This document shows positions 9,429 through 17,292 of a DNA stretch of 64,000 nt, one piece after another (position 1 is the stretch's first letter; each line of letters opens with the position of its first letter). The notes beneath the pieces are model-generated. The model did no database searches. It had not been told where the DNA came from and was given only the letters and a program-made list of their open reading frames with translations. Source of the stretch: Acidobacteriota bacterium (GTDB lineage Bacteria; Acidobacteriota; Terriglobia; Terriglobales; Acidobacteriaceae); the NCBI GenBank assembly GCA_021778315.1, contig JAJYCQ010000004.1:1-64000 (forward strand). The letters run 5' to 3'. A program made the translations under genes and the position numbers.

Positions 9429-10769
9429 ATGAGCCTGCGTCGATTTGCCCCAGCTATAGCCCTTGGTCTCCTTCTACCGTGTAGCGTGATCGCGCATGCC
9501 GCCGAGACGCCCGCCGAACATGCAGCCAACGTCTATGCCACACAAGAACTGGCGGCCGCTCCGCTGCACGGCAACCTGCCCGACTACTCGCTGTCCCCTG
9601 AAGATCTCGCCAAATCGCAGCACCTCAAAGCCGTGCATGTCACCATGCACTTCGTGGATGAGGCCTGGAGCATCGTGAGCCTCCTCTTGCTTCTCTCGCT
9701 TGGCGTCATCGCATGGATGCGCGACAAGGCAATCCAGGTCAGCAGCAATCGATGGACCCAGGGGTACGTCTTCCTCTTGCTCTATCTGATCGCGGGCTTC
9801 CTCCTCAGCCTTCCGCTAGACCTCTACTCGCAGCATCTTTCGCTCAAATACGGCCTCTCCGTGCAGAGTTGGGCAAGCTGGTTTGGCGATCAGGCGAAGG
9901 CCTTCGCCCTCACCTGGGGCATTGGCGGCGTGCTGCTCATGTTGCTGTTTTGGATCATTCGTAAACTCCCTCGTAGCTGGTGGCTGGTCTTCTGGGGAGT
10001 GTCGATTCCCATCGTGCTCTTTGGCATCTTTGCCGCACCCTATATCGAGCCGCTCTTCTTCCACTACGAGCCGCTCCAGAAGACCAACCCCGCACTCGTC
10101 GCACAACTGGAACAGGTCGTCGAGAAGGGCCATATGAATATCCCTCCCGAGCGCATGTTCCTGATGAAAGCCAGCGCCAAACTGACCACGCTTAACGCCG
10201 ACGTCGAAGGCTTTGGCGCCTCCAAACGGGTCGTCGTTTGGGACACCACCATCGCCAAAATGAGACCCGATGAGATCGTTTTCGTCTTCGGCCATGAGTC
10301 AGGCCACTATGTTCTGAACCACATCGTGCTGGGGGTCTTGTTCACGATCTTCCTTCTGCTGGTGTCGCTCTACGCGGGATACGTCTTCGTGCAATGGGCC
10401 ATCGGGAAGTTCGGCAGCCGCTGGGGAGTTCCCTCACAGAGCGATTGGGCGGCGCTTGCAGTGTTGCTCCTCGCCTTCTCTCTCTTCGGAGCCCTGCTCG
10501 AGCCCATCGAAAACGCATTCAGTCGCCACGACGAGCACGCCGCCGACGTCTACGGTCAGGAGGCCATCCACGGTCTCGTAGCAAACCCGCAGGCCACAGC
10601 CAAAGAAGCCTTTGATGTGCTCGGTAAAACTTCATTTGCCGATCCCAATCCAAGCCTTCTCTATGAATTCTGGACCTACAGCCATCCCTCCATCGGCCGC
10701 CGCGCCGCTTTCGCTAAGGCCTACGACCCGTGGGCTCCCGGGATGGAGCCTAAGTACTTTAAGAAGTAG
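9429..10769 (+). CDS. M48-family integral membrane metalloprotease (Ste24/CAAX-type)
   Basis: The protein has about 446 residues with an N-terminal signal or anchor segment (FAPAIALGLLLPCSVIAHA) and several membrane helices. HESGH (in VFGHESGHYVLNH) is the zinc site, and the downstream Glu is expected in the ENAFSRHDEHAAD segment, as in Ste24/M48 proteases. The C-terminal region (SHPSIGRRAAFA) is also typical. These enzymes degrade misfolded membrane proteins or process peptides; no prenylation role should be assumed in a bacterium. I chose the ATG at 9429 over an upstream in-frame start because AGGAAA lies just before it and the signal peptide begins there. The stop codon lies inside a 7-base repeat array. 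Confidence 0.88.
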   Translation: MSLRRFAPAIALGLLLPCSVIAHAAETPAEHAANVYATQELAAAPLHGNLPDYSLSPEDLAKSQHLKAVHVTMHFVDEAWSIVSLLLLLSLGVIAWMRDKAIQVSSNRWTQGYVFLLLYLIAGFLLSLPLDLYSQHLSLKYGLSVQSWASWFGDQAKAFALTWGIGGVLLMLLFWIIRKLPRSWWLVFWGVSIPIVLFGIFAAPYIEPLFFHYEPLQKTNPALVAQLEQVVEKGHMNIPPERMFLMKASAKLTTLNADVEGFGASKRVVVWDTTIAKMRPDEIVFVFGHESGHYVLNHIVLGVLFTIFLLLVSLYAGYVFVQWAIGKFGSRWGVPSQSDWAALAVLLLAFSLFGALLEPIENAFSRHDEHAADVYGQEAIHGLVANPQATAKEAFDVLGKTSFADPNPSLLYEFWTYSHPSIGRRAAFAKAYDPWAPGMEPKYFKK

Positions 10770-10800
10770 ACAGCAAACAACGGAGGGTAGACAGTAGAGA
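10766..10800 (+). repeat. 7-base repeat array GTAGACA-type at the M48 gene stop
   Basis: Five consecutive 7-base units read GTAGACA, GCAAACA, ACGGAGG, GTAGACA, GTAGAGA. The stop codon of the protease gene is in the first unit. A related run (CTTTACT, GGCTACT, CTCGAAT, GCCTACT) surrounds the start codon of the next gene, at about 10831-10860. A weak GCCCG/CGGGC hairpin lies between them. Confidence 0.6.
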
Positions 10801-10844
10801 AGGCCCGCTATTCGGGCTAATAACCCTTTACTGGCTACTCTCGA

Positions 10845-11195
10845 ATGCCTACTGTTTCCGATTGTCTCTTCTGTAAGATCGCCTCCGGTGCGATCCCTGT
10901 CACGCGCCTCTACGAAGACGAGCAGATACTCGCCTTCCCGGATATTCACCCGCAGGCGCCCGTCCACATTCTGGTCATCCCCAGGCAGCACTTCGCCTCG
11001 CTAGCGCACACCGCGCCTGGGGACGCAGGTCTCCTCGGACAACTACTGACGGCAACGACTGAAATCGCGCGTCAGCAAAATCTTGCCAATGGCTACCGGT
11101 TGGTCATCAACACGGGTAGCGACGGCGGCCAGACCGTCGAACACCTCCATGTCCACCTGTTAGGCCGAAGACGCATGGGCTGGCCGCCGGGCTGA
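10845..11195 (+). CDS. HIT-family nucleotide hydrolase/transferase (HinT-like)
   Basis: The 116-residue protein has the histidine triad at residues 100-104 (HLHVHLL) and the N-terminal CLFCKIASGAIP pattern typical of HINT1/PKCI-like proteins. These hydrolyse purine nucleoside phosphoramidates in the cytoplasm. Length and motif spacing are normal for the family. The start codon falls within a degenerate 7-base repeat and has no strong ribosome-binding site, so expression may depend on the gene before it. A terminator-like hairpin follows. Confidence 0.93.
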   Translation: MPTVSDCLFCKIASGAIPVTRLYEDEQILAFPDIHPQAPVHILVIPRQHFASLAHTAPGDAGLLGQLLTATTEIARQQNLANGYRLVINTGSDGGQTVEHLHVHLLGRRRMGWPPG

Positions 11196-11260
11196 CGTTA
11201 CCAGAGTTTTCCTCTAAGTAACCCATTCTGAACGGTTCTTAACACTTCAAGTAGGGGTTG

Positions 11261-11292
11261 AGGAGGGGGTAACTACCTCGGTCCCTCCTTTT
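11261..11292 (+). terminator. Likely terminator after the HIT gene
   Basis: AGGAGGG (11261-11267) pairs with CCCTCCT (11283-11289), and the second arm runs into TTTT. The 15-base loop is long, which lowers confidence. It lies about 65 bases after the HIT gene stop and upstream of msrA. Confidence 0.55.
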
Positions 11293-11455
11293 GCTTGCAC
11301 CGCTTTTGGCCCTCAGGAGTCATTTCAGCCCCCCAGAGCGTCCAATGGGTGTTGACCGTACCGGGCCACCGATGAGGCTGATCATAGTAAGGTTTTGCGC
11401 TAGTCTGTGTGTGCTTGCAATGTGGTTCGTGATGTCACGATGGAGGCGAAGAAGC

Positions 11456-12079
11456 ATGGCAACAACACTCAGGGAGCCCCTGCCGGCACCCGTTCAGGAC
11501 ATCGATGCACCCACTAGCCCCTCGGGTGCAGGGCACCACCAGACCGCAGTCTTTGCCGGAGGCTGTTTTTGGGGCGTCCAATCGGTATTTCAGCGCGTGA
11601 AGGGCGTCGTCCAGACAACGGTGGGCTACTCCGGCGGAGCAGCCGAGACGGCCAATTACCGCGCCGTCTGCGGCGAAGATACGGGCCATGCGGAGGCCAT
11701 CGAGATTGTCTACGACCCGGCCGTTGTCAGCTACGGTACGTTATTGCGAGTCTTCTTCTCCGTGGTACATGATCCAACACAGTTGAATCGCCAGGGAGCC
11801 GACATCGGTACCAGTTATCGCTCGGCAATCTTTTACGGCAACGACCAGCAGCGAGAAGCAGCCGCGGCCTACGTGAAGCAGCTCGACGATGCGCACGTCT
11901 TTGCCAAGCCAATCGTGACGCAAATTGTTCCACTCGAGTCGTTCTATCGCGGTGAGGAGTACCACCAAGATTACGCCATCAAGAACCCTCATAATCCCTA
12001 TATCCAGGTGTGCGACATCCCGAAGATTGCAACGCTTGGCCAGCAGTTTCCGGAGCTATTTCAGGACTACGGACGGTAA
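11456..12079 (+). CDS. msrA: Peptide-methionine (S)-S-oxide reductase MsrA
   Basis: MsrA reduces methionine-S-sulfoxide in oxidised proteins. The catalytic motif GGCFWG carries Cys37, and the family segments GYSGG, CGEDTGHAEAI, DPTQLNRQGADIGTSYRSAIF and YHQDY all follow in order. Additional cysteines at VCGED and in the C-terminal IQVCDIP could serve as resolving residues. I chose the ATG at 11456 because TGGAGG lies about 9 bases upstream. A longer in-frame reading from 11291 or 11370 would add a basic hydrophobic segment that could be a membrane anchor, and this cannot be excluded. Confidence 0.93.
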   Translation: MATTLREPLPAPVQDIDAPTSPSGAGHHQTAVFAGGCFWGVQSVFQRVKGVVQTTVGYSGGAAETANYRAVCGEDTGHAEAIEIVYDPAVVSYGTLLRVFFSVVHDPTQLNRQGADIGTSYRSAIFYGNDQQREAAAAYVKQLDDAHVFAKPIVTQIVPLESFYRGEEYHQDYAIKNPHNPYIQVCDIPKIATLGQQFPELFQDYGR

Positions 12080-12207
12080 GCAAAGCGTAAGTGTCTTCGA
12101 CCGACCACCCGCTTTATCGTTATGAGCGTCTAAGAACTCATGCTCCCACTGGAAGGTTATCGGTCTATGCTTGCTCGGTTCACGGTACGAAATGGAACGT
12201 CCGGCTG

Positions 12208-14643
12208 ATGGAAATCCATCGATTGCGTGAAGCTGTCCTTCATAACGAACGTCCGTTTGTTCTCGTGGCACTGCTCGCGACCGCAGGGCTTACATTCGGG
12301 CTGCAGGCTCGTGCGCAAAGCCCGGCGCAGACTCCGGTTACTCCCGACCAGGCGGCTGCCCAGCACCAACCGGCGAAGCAGACCGGCAAGACTCCGGATG
12401 CCGACAGCAAGCCATCCGCAGAGCAACCAACCTCGGCCGCGAAACCCGCAAGCGCCGGTGAGCAATCGGCGAGCACCTCGCGGCTCAGCCTCGGTCCGAT
12501 TGCTCCCTCAACGCCTCCAACGGACCTACCCAAAGGTCGCCCGGTCATCGGACTTGCACTGGGCGGCGGTGGTGCTGAGGCCATGAGCGAAATTGGCTTG
12601 CTCCAGTGGTTCGAAGAGCACCGGATTCCGGTCGACGTGATCGCCGGAACCAGCATGGGCTCGATCATCGCCGCGCTCTACTCCACAGGCCACACCCCTC
12701 AGCAGATGAAAGACATCATGTCGGAAGACTCCATCAATTCCGTCTTTCGCATCACCCAGGCTTACAGCGCGCAGAACTTTCGCCGCCGTGAAGACAGCCG
12801 CGATATACCAAACGCCATCACGATCGGCCTCAAGCACGGAGCATCGTTTCGGAACAGTCTTCTCACCGACACAGGCCTGAATGAGTTACTCGATAAAGAG
12901 TTTTTGCGCTACAACGATCAGACCGACTTTAATGATCTGCCGATTCCCTTCCGCTGCAAAGCAACCGACCTTAACGACGCGAAGTCCGTCACCTTCGCGC
13001 GAGGTTCCCTGCAGGATGCCGTGCGAGCCTCGGCATCCATCCCCGGAGTCTTCCGTCCGTTCGAGTTAGATGGACACCAGTACGTCGACGGCGCAATCCT
13101 CGAGAACCTTCCCACGCCCGACGTCAAGGCGATGCACGCCGACATCATCCTCGCCGTAAGCCTCCAGCTCCAACCCGTGGGAAAGGGCGATCTGGACTCC
13201 ATCCTCGGTGTACTGCAGCGCGCGTTTGCTGTTGGCATTGAGAATGATGAGGCACGCGACCGCAAGCTGGCAACCCTTGTGATCTCGCCCAACGTCGACG
13301 GCTTCACCGCAGCCGATTATCTAAAGACCGTGCAACTGGCCGAGCGCGGTTACGCAGCAGCTGAGGCAAACAAGGCAGAGTTGCTGAAGTATTCGCTAAG
13401 TGAAACCGAGTGGCAGAGATATCTTCAGCACCGCGAAGCCAGGCAACTGGGCCCGCCGGGCAATGTTCTGCGAGTTAAAGTGGAGGCACCCAACAAGTCC
13501 GTCGAGGCCGAAACCGAACGCATCTTTGCGCCACTGGTGAATCAACCGGTGGACACTAATCGAGTAGAAAAGCTGCTCTCGCAACTGCGCAGCGATGGTC
13601 GCTACAATGCCGACTACGCCGTCGGCTATGACAAGACGGAACCTCGGCGACCGATCCTTCTGATTACGGTAGCCGATAAACAGACCGGCCCACCCTTCCT
13701 CAAGTTCGGATTCAATGTAGCGGCGCAGAGTGGCGGCGTCACTCGTGCAACGGTCAACACGATTCTTCTCGACCAGGATTTCGGCGGATACGGTTCTGAG
13801 CTTCGCACCAAAGTCGACTTCGGATTTTTCACGCGACTGGAAAGCGAGTACTACCGCAAACTGAGTATCCACGGACTCTTTGTCGCACCGCGCGCAGGCA
13901 TCACGCGCACCCCTTATTACATCTACAGCGGCAACTCACGTTTGTCCGAGCGGCTGGCACAGTTCTACGGCGGTGGCGCAGACCTCGGCTGGGGCGACGG
14001 CAGCACCCAGGAAGTCCGCGCCGGCTGGCAGTATGAAAATGTGCGCTGGTCCACCACCACGGGCTCCGATGGCCTGCCAGATTATCGCAACCCGGCCCAG
14101 ACCGCGCGCGTCCAGTACATTTACGATTCGCAGGACCGCGCCCTGGTTCCTCAGTTCGGTGTTCGCTCTGTGACTGATGTTGGCTATCTCTATGCGACAC
14201 CGGGCAGCCCCAGCACACCCCAGATCTTCAGTCAGATTCAGTTCGCCCACACCTTCGCGCGTAAGAACATCATGCTGATGAATATGGAAGGCGGCACGAT
14301 GCTGAACCGCAATGTCGCGCAGCCCTTCCGCTTCACGCTTGGGGGGCCGCTGCGGCTGAGCGCGAGTTCCATCGACCAGTACCGCGGCACGGACTACTTC
14401 CTGATTACGCCCGGCTACATGCGCAGGATCAAGTCTCTGCCCGCGCCACTGGGCAATAGCCTGTACGTCGCTGGCGCATTCGAGGCTGGACAGATGCGCT
14501 CGCCTGATGGAGCCACCATCACGCGCGAGGACGTTTACTTTGGGGTGCTCGCTGAAACGCCTCTAGGCGTAGTCTCGATTGGCCCCTCGATCGGCAACGG
14601 GGACGAACGCAAGCTCGTCTTCACTATCGGCAAGCTTTTCTAG
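12208..14643 (+). CDS. Patatin-like phospholipase fused to an outer-membrane barrel (PlpD-like)
   Basis: From N- to C-terminus there is a signal peptide (FVLVALLATAGLTFGLQARAQ), an Ala/Pro/Gln-rich linker, a patatin domain, a POTRA-like segment and a 16-strand-type BamA/surface-antigen barrel to the end. The catalytic dyad is Ser149 in GTSMG and Asp294 in DGA; the glycine-rich oxyanion region reads LGGGGAEA. The architecture is that of type Vd autotransporters such as Pseudomonas PlpD, in which the barrel displays or releases a lipase. The upstream GTG at 12091 would place 39 extra residues before the signal peptide, so the ATG at 12208 is preferred. Substrate and fate of the passenger are unknown. 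Confidence 0.88.
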   Translation: MEIHRLREAVLHNERPFVLVALLATAGLTFGLQARAQSPAQTPVTPDQAAAQHQPAKQTGKTPDADSKPSAEQPTSAAKPASAGEQSASTSRLSLGPIAPSTPPTDLPKGRPVIGLALGGGGAEAMSEIGLLQWFEEHRIPVDVIAGTSMGSIIAALYSTGHTPQQMKDIMSEDSINSVFRITQAYSAQNFRRREDSRDIPNAITIGLKHGASFRNSLLTDTGLNELLDKEFLRYNDQTDFNDLPIPFRCKATDLNDAKSVTFARGSLQDAVRASASIPGVFRPFELDGHQYVDGAILENLPTPDVKAMHADIILAVSLQLQPVGKGDLDSILGVLQRAFAVGIENDEARDRKLATLVISPNVDGFTAADYLKTVQLAERGYAAAEANKAELLKYSLSETEWQRYLQHREARQLGPPGNVLRVKVEAPNKSVEAETERIFAPLVNQPVDTNRVEKLLSQLRSDGRYNADYAVGYDKTEPRRPILLITVADKQTGPPFLKFGFNVAAQSGGVTRATVNTILLDQDFGGYGSELRTKVDFGFFTRLESEYYRKLSIHGLFVAPRAGITRTPYYIYSGNSRLSERLAQFYGGGADLGWGDGSTQEVRAGWQYENVRWSTTTGSDGLPDYRNPAQTARVQYIYDSQDRALVPQFGVRSVTDVGYLYATPGSPSTPQIFSQIQFAHTFARKNIMLMNMEGGTMLNRNVAQPFRFTLGGPLRLSASSIDQYRGTDYFLITPGYMRRIKSLPAPLGNSLYVAGAFEAGQMRSPDGATITREDVYFGVLAETPLGVVSIGPSIGNGDERKLVFTIGKLF

Positions 14644-14683
14644 AACCTTCGGCAATGGCAGCTGCACCCGCTATCATCCACAT

Positions 14684-15600
14684 ATGACACCCCGTGATCA
14701 GATCTACTTCGACACCGCCCGGGTGCTCGACGGTGGTATGGCTTCCGAACTCGAATTCCTCGGAGCGGATATCAGCGGGCCACTCTGGTCGGCAGATGTT
14801 CTCGAAGAGTCGACTAAGAACGTGATCGCCGTCCACCGCGCCTATGTCACCGCAGGTGCGGACGTACTCCTAACCGCCAGCTATCAGGTCTCGCGACGTG
14901 GCTATGCTGAGTTTGGCCTCGATGCAACGCCCGCAGACCGGGCTTTGCTGCGCGCTGTGGAGCTCGCTGCGGCGGCACGCGCCGAGTTTCCAGCACGAAA
15001 CATCCTCATCGCCGCAGCGCTCGGCCCTATGGAGCAGCCCTGCACAACGGAACTGAGTACCACGGCAACTACGAGTGCTCCTACGCTACGCTCGTTGCGT
15101 TTCATCTCGAACGCATCGCGGTCCTAGCAGCGTCCGAAGCCGATCTACTCGCCTTCGAGACGCTGCCTTCGCTTGAGGAAGCGCGAGCCGTTGGCGAGGC
15201 CCTCGCGTCATATCCCGATGTCGTCGCGCAGTTCACCTTCAATTGTCCTGACGAGCGTGCCGCAGCCTTGCAGGTGGCTCACGGCGAATCCCTGCGAGAG
15301 TACGCTGCCTTTGCCGCCAGTCTTCCGCAAACCGTCGCCACCAGCATCAACTGCACTCAACCTGTGTGGATATCCGCGCTCATCCGCGAGTTGCGCCAGG
15401 CATCCAGCAAGCCCATCGTCGTCTACCCCAACTCCGGCGAAGGCTGGGATGCCGAAGCGCGTTGCTGGACTGGAACCAGCGACCCTACCGCATACGGCCA
15501 ACTCGCACGAGCGTGGTTCAACTCCGGCGCACAACTTGTCGGCGGTTGCTGCCGGACTCGTCCCAGCCACATCCGTGAAGTCACGGAGATCGCACCATAG
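14684..15600 (+). pseudogene. mmuM: Homocysteine S-methyltransferase, interrupted by one frameshift
   Basis: The first reading frame (MTPRDQIYFDTARVLDGGMASELE) matches the start of the cobalamin-independent homocysteine S-methyltransferases that make methionine from S-methylmethionine. At 15026-15028 the frame breaks: the expected ...LGPYGAALHNGTEY continues one frame over, as if one base of a CCC codon had been lost. The second frame runs to 15600 and keeps the zinc ligands, SINCTQP and GGCCRTRP. The total of 917 bases is one short of 306 codons, in agreement with a single deletion. Both halves look otherwise intact, so this is either a recent mutation or a sequencing error. The original frame ends at 15127. 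Confidence 0.85.
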
Positions 15601-15602
15601 TC

Positions 15603-16373
15603 TTACCGCCCTGTGCTCAAGCGTAGCGCCAGCCGTTCTGGCAATTGGGCCGTACGGATCGCCGCCTGCGCTGCTGCGACATCATACGGAGTGCGAAAGA
15701 ACGTCACCTTCTCAATCAAATCTTCATAAATCGCAAACGACGCTCGCCAGTCGCCATCCCGCGGCTGCCCCACTGCACCCGGATTGATAAGATGCCGCGA
15801 CCCCGGAGGAACGTCGAGCGTCACCTGTTCCGTGGCGTCACCGCCGAGTGCAGCATAGACCGGACGATCCTCCGCCCAGTCATGCTCTCTCTGCGAAAAA
15901 CCGCCCTGCACATGAGTGTGACCGAAGAAAGTGATCTCTGTCTCCATCCGCTGCAGCGGCGTCCAGGCGTCACGCATCGAAGCGATGTACTGGTCCTCAT
16001 GCAATGGCGATCCATGTGCACACATAGCGCGAGCGCTGGCGCGAATTGGTCCCATCGGCATTGCGCGCAGCCACTCCCGGTTATCTGGTCGCAGATGCAG
16101 CCGTGTCCAAGCCGCTGCCTGCGCGGCAACAGGATTGAAGCCCTGCGAACTCGTCAGACCACAACACACGCGGTCATGGTTGCCGCGTACATGAATTGTG
16201 GCCAGCGGCCGCAACAGGTCGATCACCTCGTTCGGCCTCGCTCCATATCCCACCATGTCGCCCAGGTTCCATATCTGATCGAAGCCCCCGCCTGCGTGGC
16301 TCTTCGCAACCGCAAGAACCTCCTCGAGCGCGTGCAGATTTCCGTGAATGTCCGATACAACGAGCGCACGCAT
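15603..16373 (-). CDS. Calcineurin-like metallophosphoesterase
   Basis: The metal-binding motifs are in order: DIHGN (Asp8, His10), GDMVGYG (38-44), GNHD (64-67), and the later GHTH (in FFGHTHVQGG). The length of 256 is normal for the YfcE/ApaH-like superfamily. The substrate cannot be read from sequence. It converges with the methyltransferase gene, with only two bases between stops, and is 21 bases downstream of the ABC ATPase gene, so co-transcription with that gene is likely. Confidence 0.88.
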   Translation of the reverse strand: MRALVVSDIHGNLHALEEVLAVAKSHAGGGFDQIWNLGDMVGYGARPNEVIDLLRPLATIHVRGNHDRVCCGLTSSQGFNPVAAQAAAWTRLHLRPDNREWLRAMPMGPIRASARAMCAHGSPLHEDQYIASMRDAWTPLQRMETEITFFGHTHVQGGFSQREHDWAEDRPVYAALGGDATEQVTLDVPPGSRHLINPGAVGQPRDGDWRASFAIYEDLIEKVTFFRTPYDVAAAQAAIRTAQLPERLALRLSTGR

Positions 16374-16394
16374 AAACTGCCAGCCTGAAATGTA

Positions 16395-17288
16395 TTAGAT
16401 CCCCGAACGCACTATGGTAGCAAGAGGGAGTTCGCGGGAGGTTGTCATTGTCGGCGCCGAGGCCAGCAGGCTGCGCGTATACGCATGTTGCGGTCGCGTG
16501 AGCACCTGCACTACGCTGCCCTGCTCAACGATTTCCCCATGTCGCATCACCGCGATTCTGTCCGCCACCTGCGCCACCACCGCCAGGTCGTGCGAGATGA
16601 ACAGCATCGAAAGATTGTGCTCGATCTTCAACTGCCGGAGCAGCAAGAGAATCTGTGCCTGTACGGTGACATCCAGAGCCGTCGTCGGCTCGTCGGCTAT
16701 CAGCAGGCGCGGCTTGTTGATCAGCGCCATCGCAATTACGATCCGTTGTCGTTGGCCGCCGGAGAACTGATGAGGATAGTCGTCTATCCGGCGCTCCGGG
16801 GCCGGCAGCGCAACGTCTCGCATCGCAGCTAGGACCCGTTCACGGACCTCACTCCTTGACATATGCGGAACGTGCGCCAGCAGCGCCTCGGCAATCTGCC
16901 GCCCTATCTTCATCACTGGATTCAGCGCCGTCATGGGCTCTTGAAAGATCATCGCCATCGATCGTCCGCGGTGCCTCCGCATCGCCTCTTCGGGCAGAGT
17001 CGCCAGATCGTCCGCGACACCATCCTCGCGCTTGAGGATCATGCTGCCATGTACCTCCGCACTCTCGGGAAGCAGCCGTAGCAACGCGAGTGAAGTCACG
17101 GACTTCCCCGATCCCGACTCACCAACCAGCCCCAGTGTCTCTCCCAGCGCAATATCAAACGACACACCGCGCACTGCCTCTTGTCGCGAAAACGAAATCC
17201 GCAGGTCCCTCACCGACAGCACCGGCTTCGTATCGTTCTGTCCAATCAGGCTCACCCTCCGAGCATAGCGGATCGGCGCACTAGGCAC
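16395..17288 (-). CDS. Oligopeptide/dipeptide-type ABC transporter ATP-binding protein
   Basis: Walker A GESGSGKS is at 56-63, a Q-loop is in FQEPMTALNP, the signature is SGGQRQR and Walker B is LLIADEP, with the switch His in SHDLA. The FQEPMTALNPVMKIG segment is characteristic of the OppD/DppD subfamily. There is no permease or second ATPase next to it, so it is an orphan subunit here. The GTG start lies four bases after the stop of the lipoprotein gene; a GTG at residue 12, just after GGAGG, is an alternative. The C-terminus is shorter than OppD and appears to lack the cysteine-rich iron-sulfur tail of that group. Confidence 0.88.
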   Translation of the reverse strand: MPSAPIRYARRVSLIGQNDTKPVLSVRDLRISFSRQEAVRGVSFDIALGETLGLVGESGSGKSVTSLALLRLLPESAEVHGSMILKREDGVADDLATLPEEAMRRHRGRSMAMIFQEPMTALNPVMKIGRQIAEALLAHVPHMSRSEVRERVLAAMRDVALPAPERRIDDYPHQFSGGQRQRIVIAMALINKPRLLIADEPTTALDVTVQAQILLLLRQLKIEHNLSMLFISHDLAVVAQVADRIAVMRHGEIVEQGSVVQVLTRPQHAYTRSLLASAPTMTTSRELPLATIVRSGI

Positions 17289-17292
17289 CTCA

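Noticed and set aside
15026..15028. Programmed frameshift in the methyltransferase gene
   Set aside because: There is no slippery heptamer or downstream pseudoknot visible, and the family is not known to use frameshifting.
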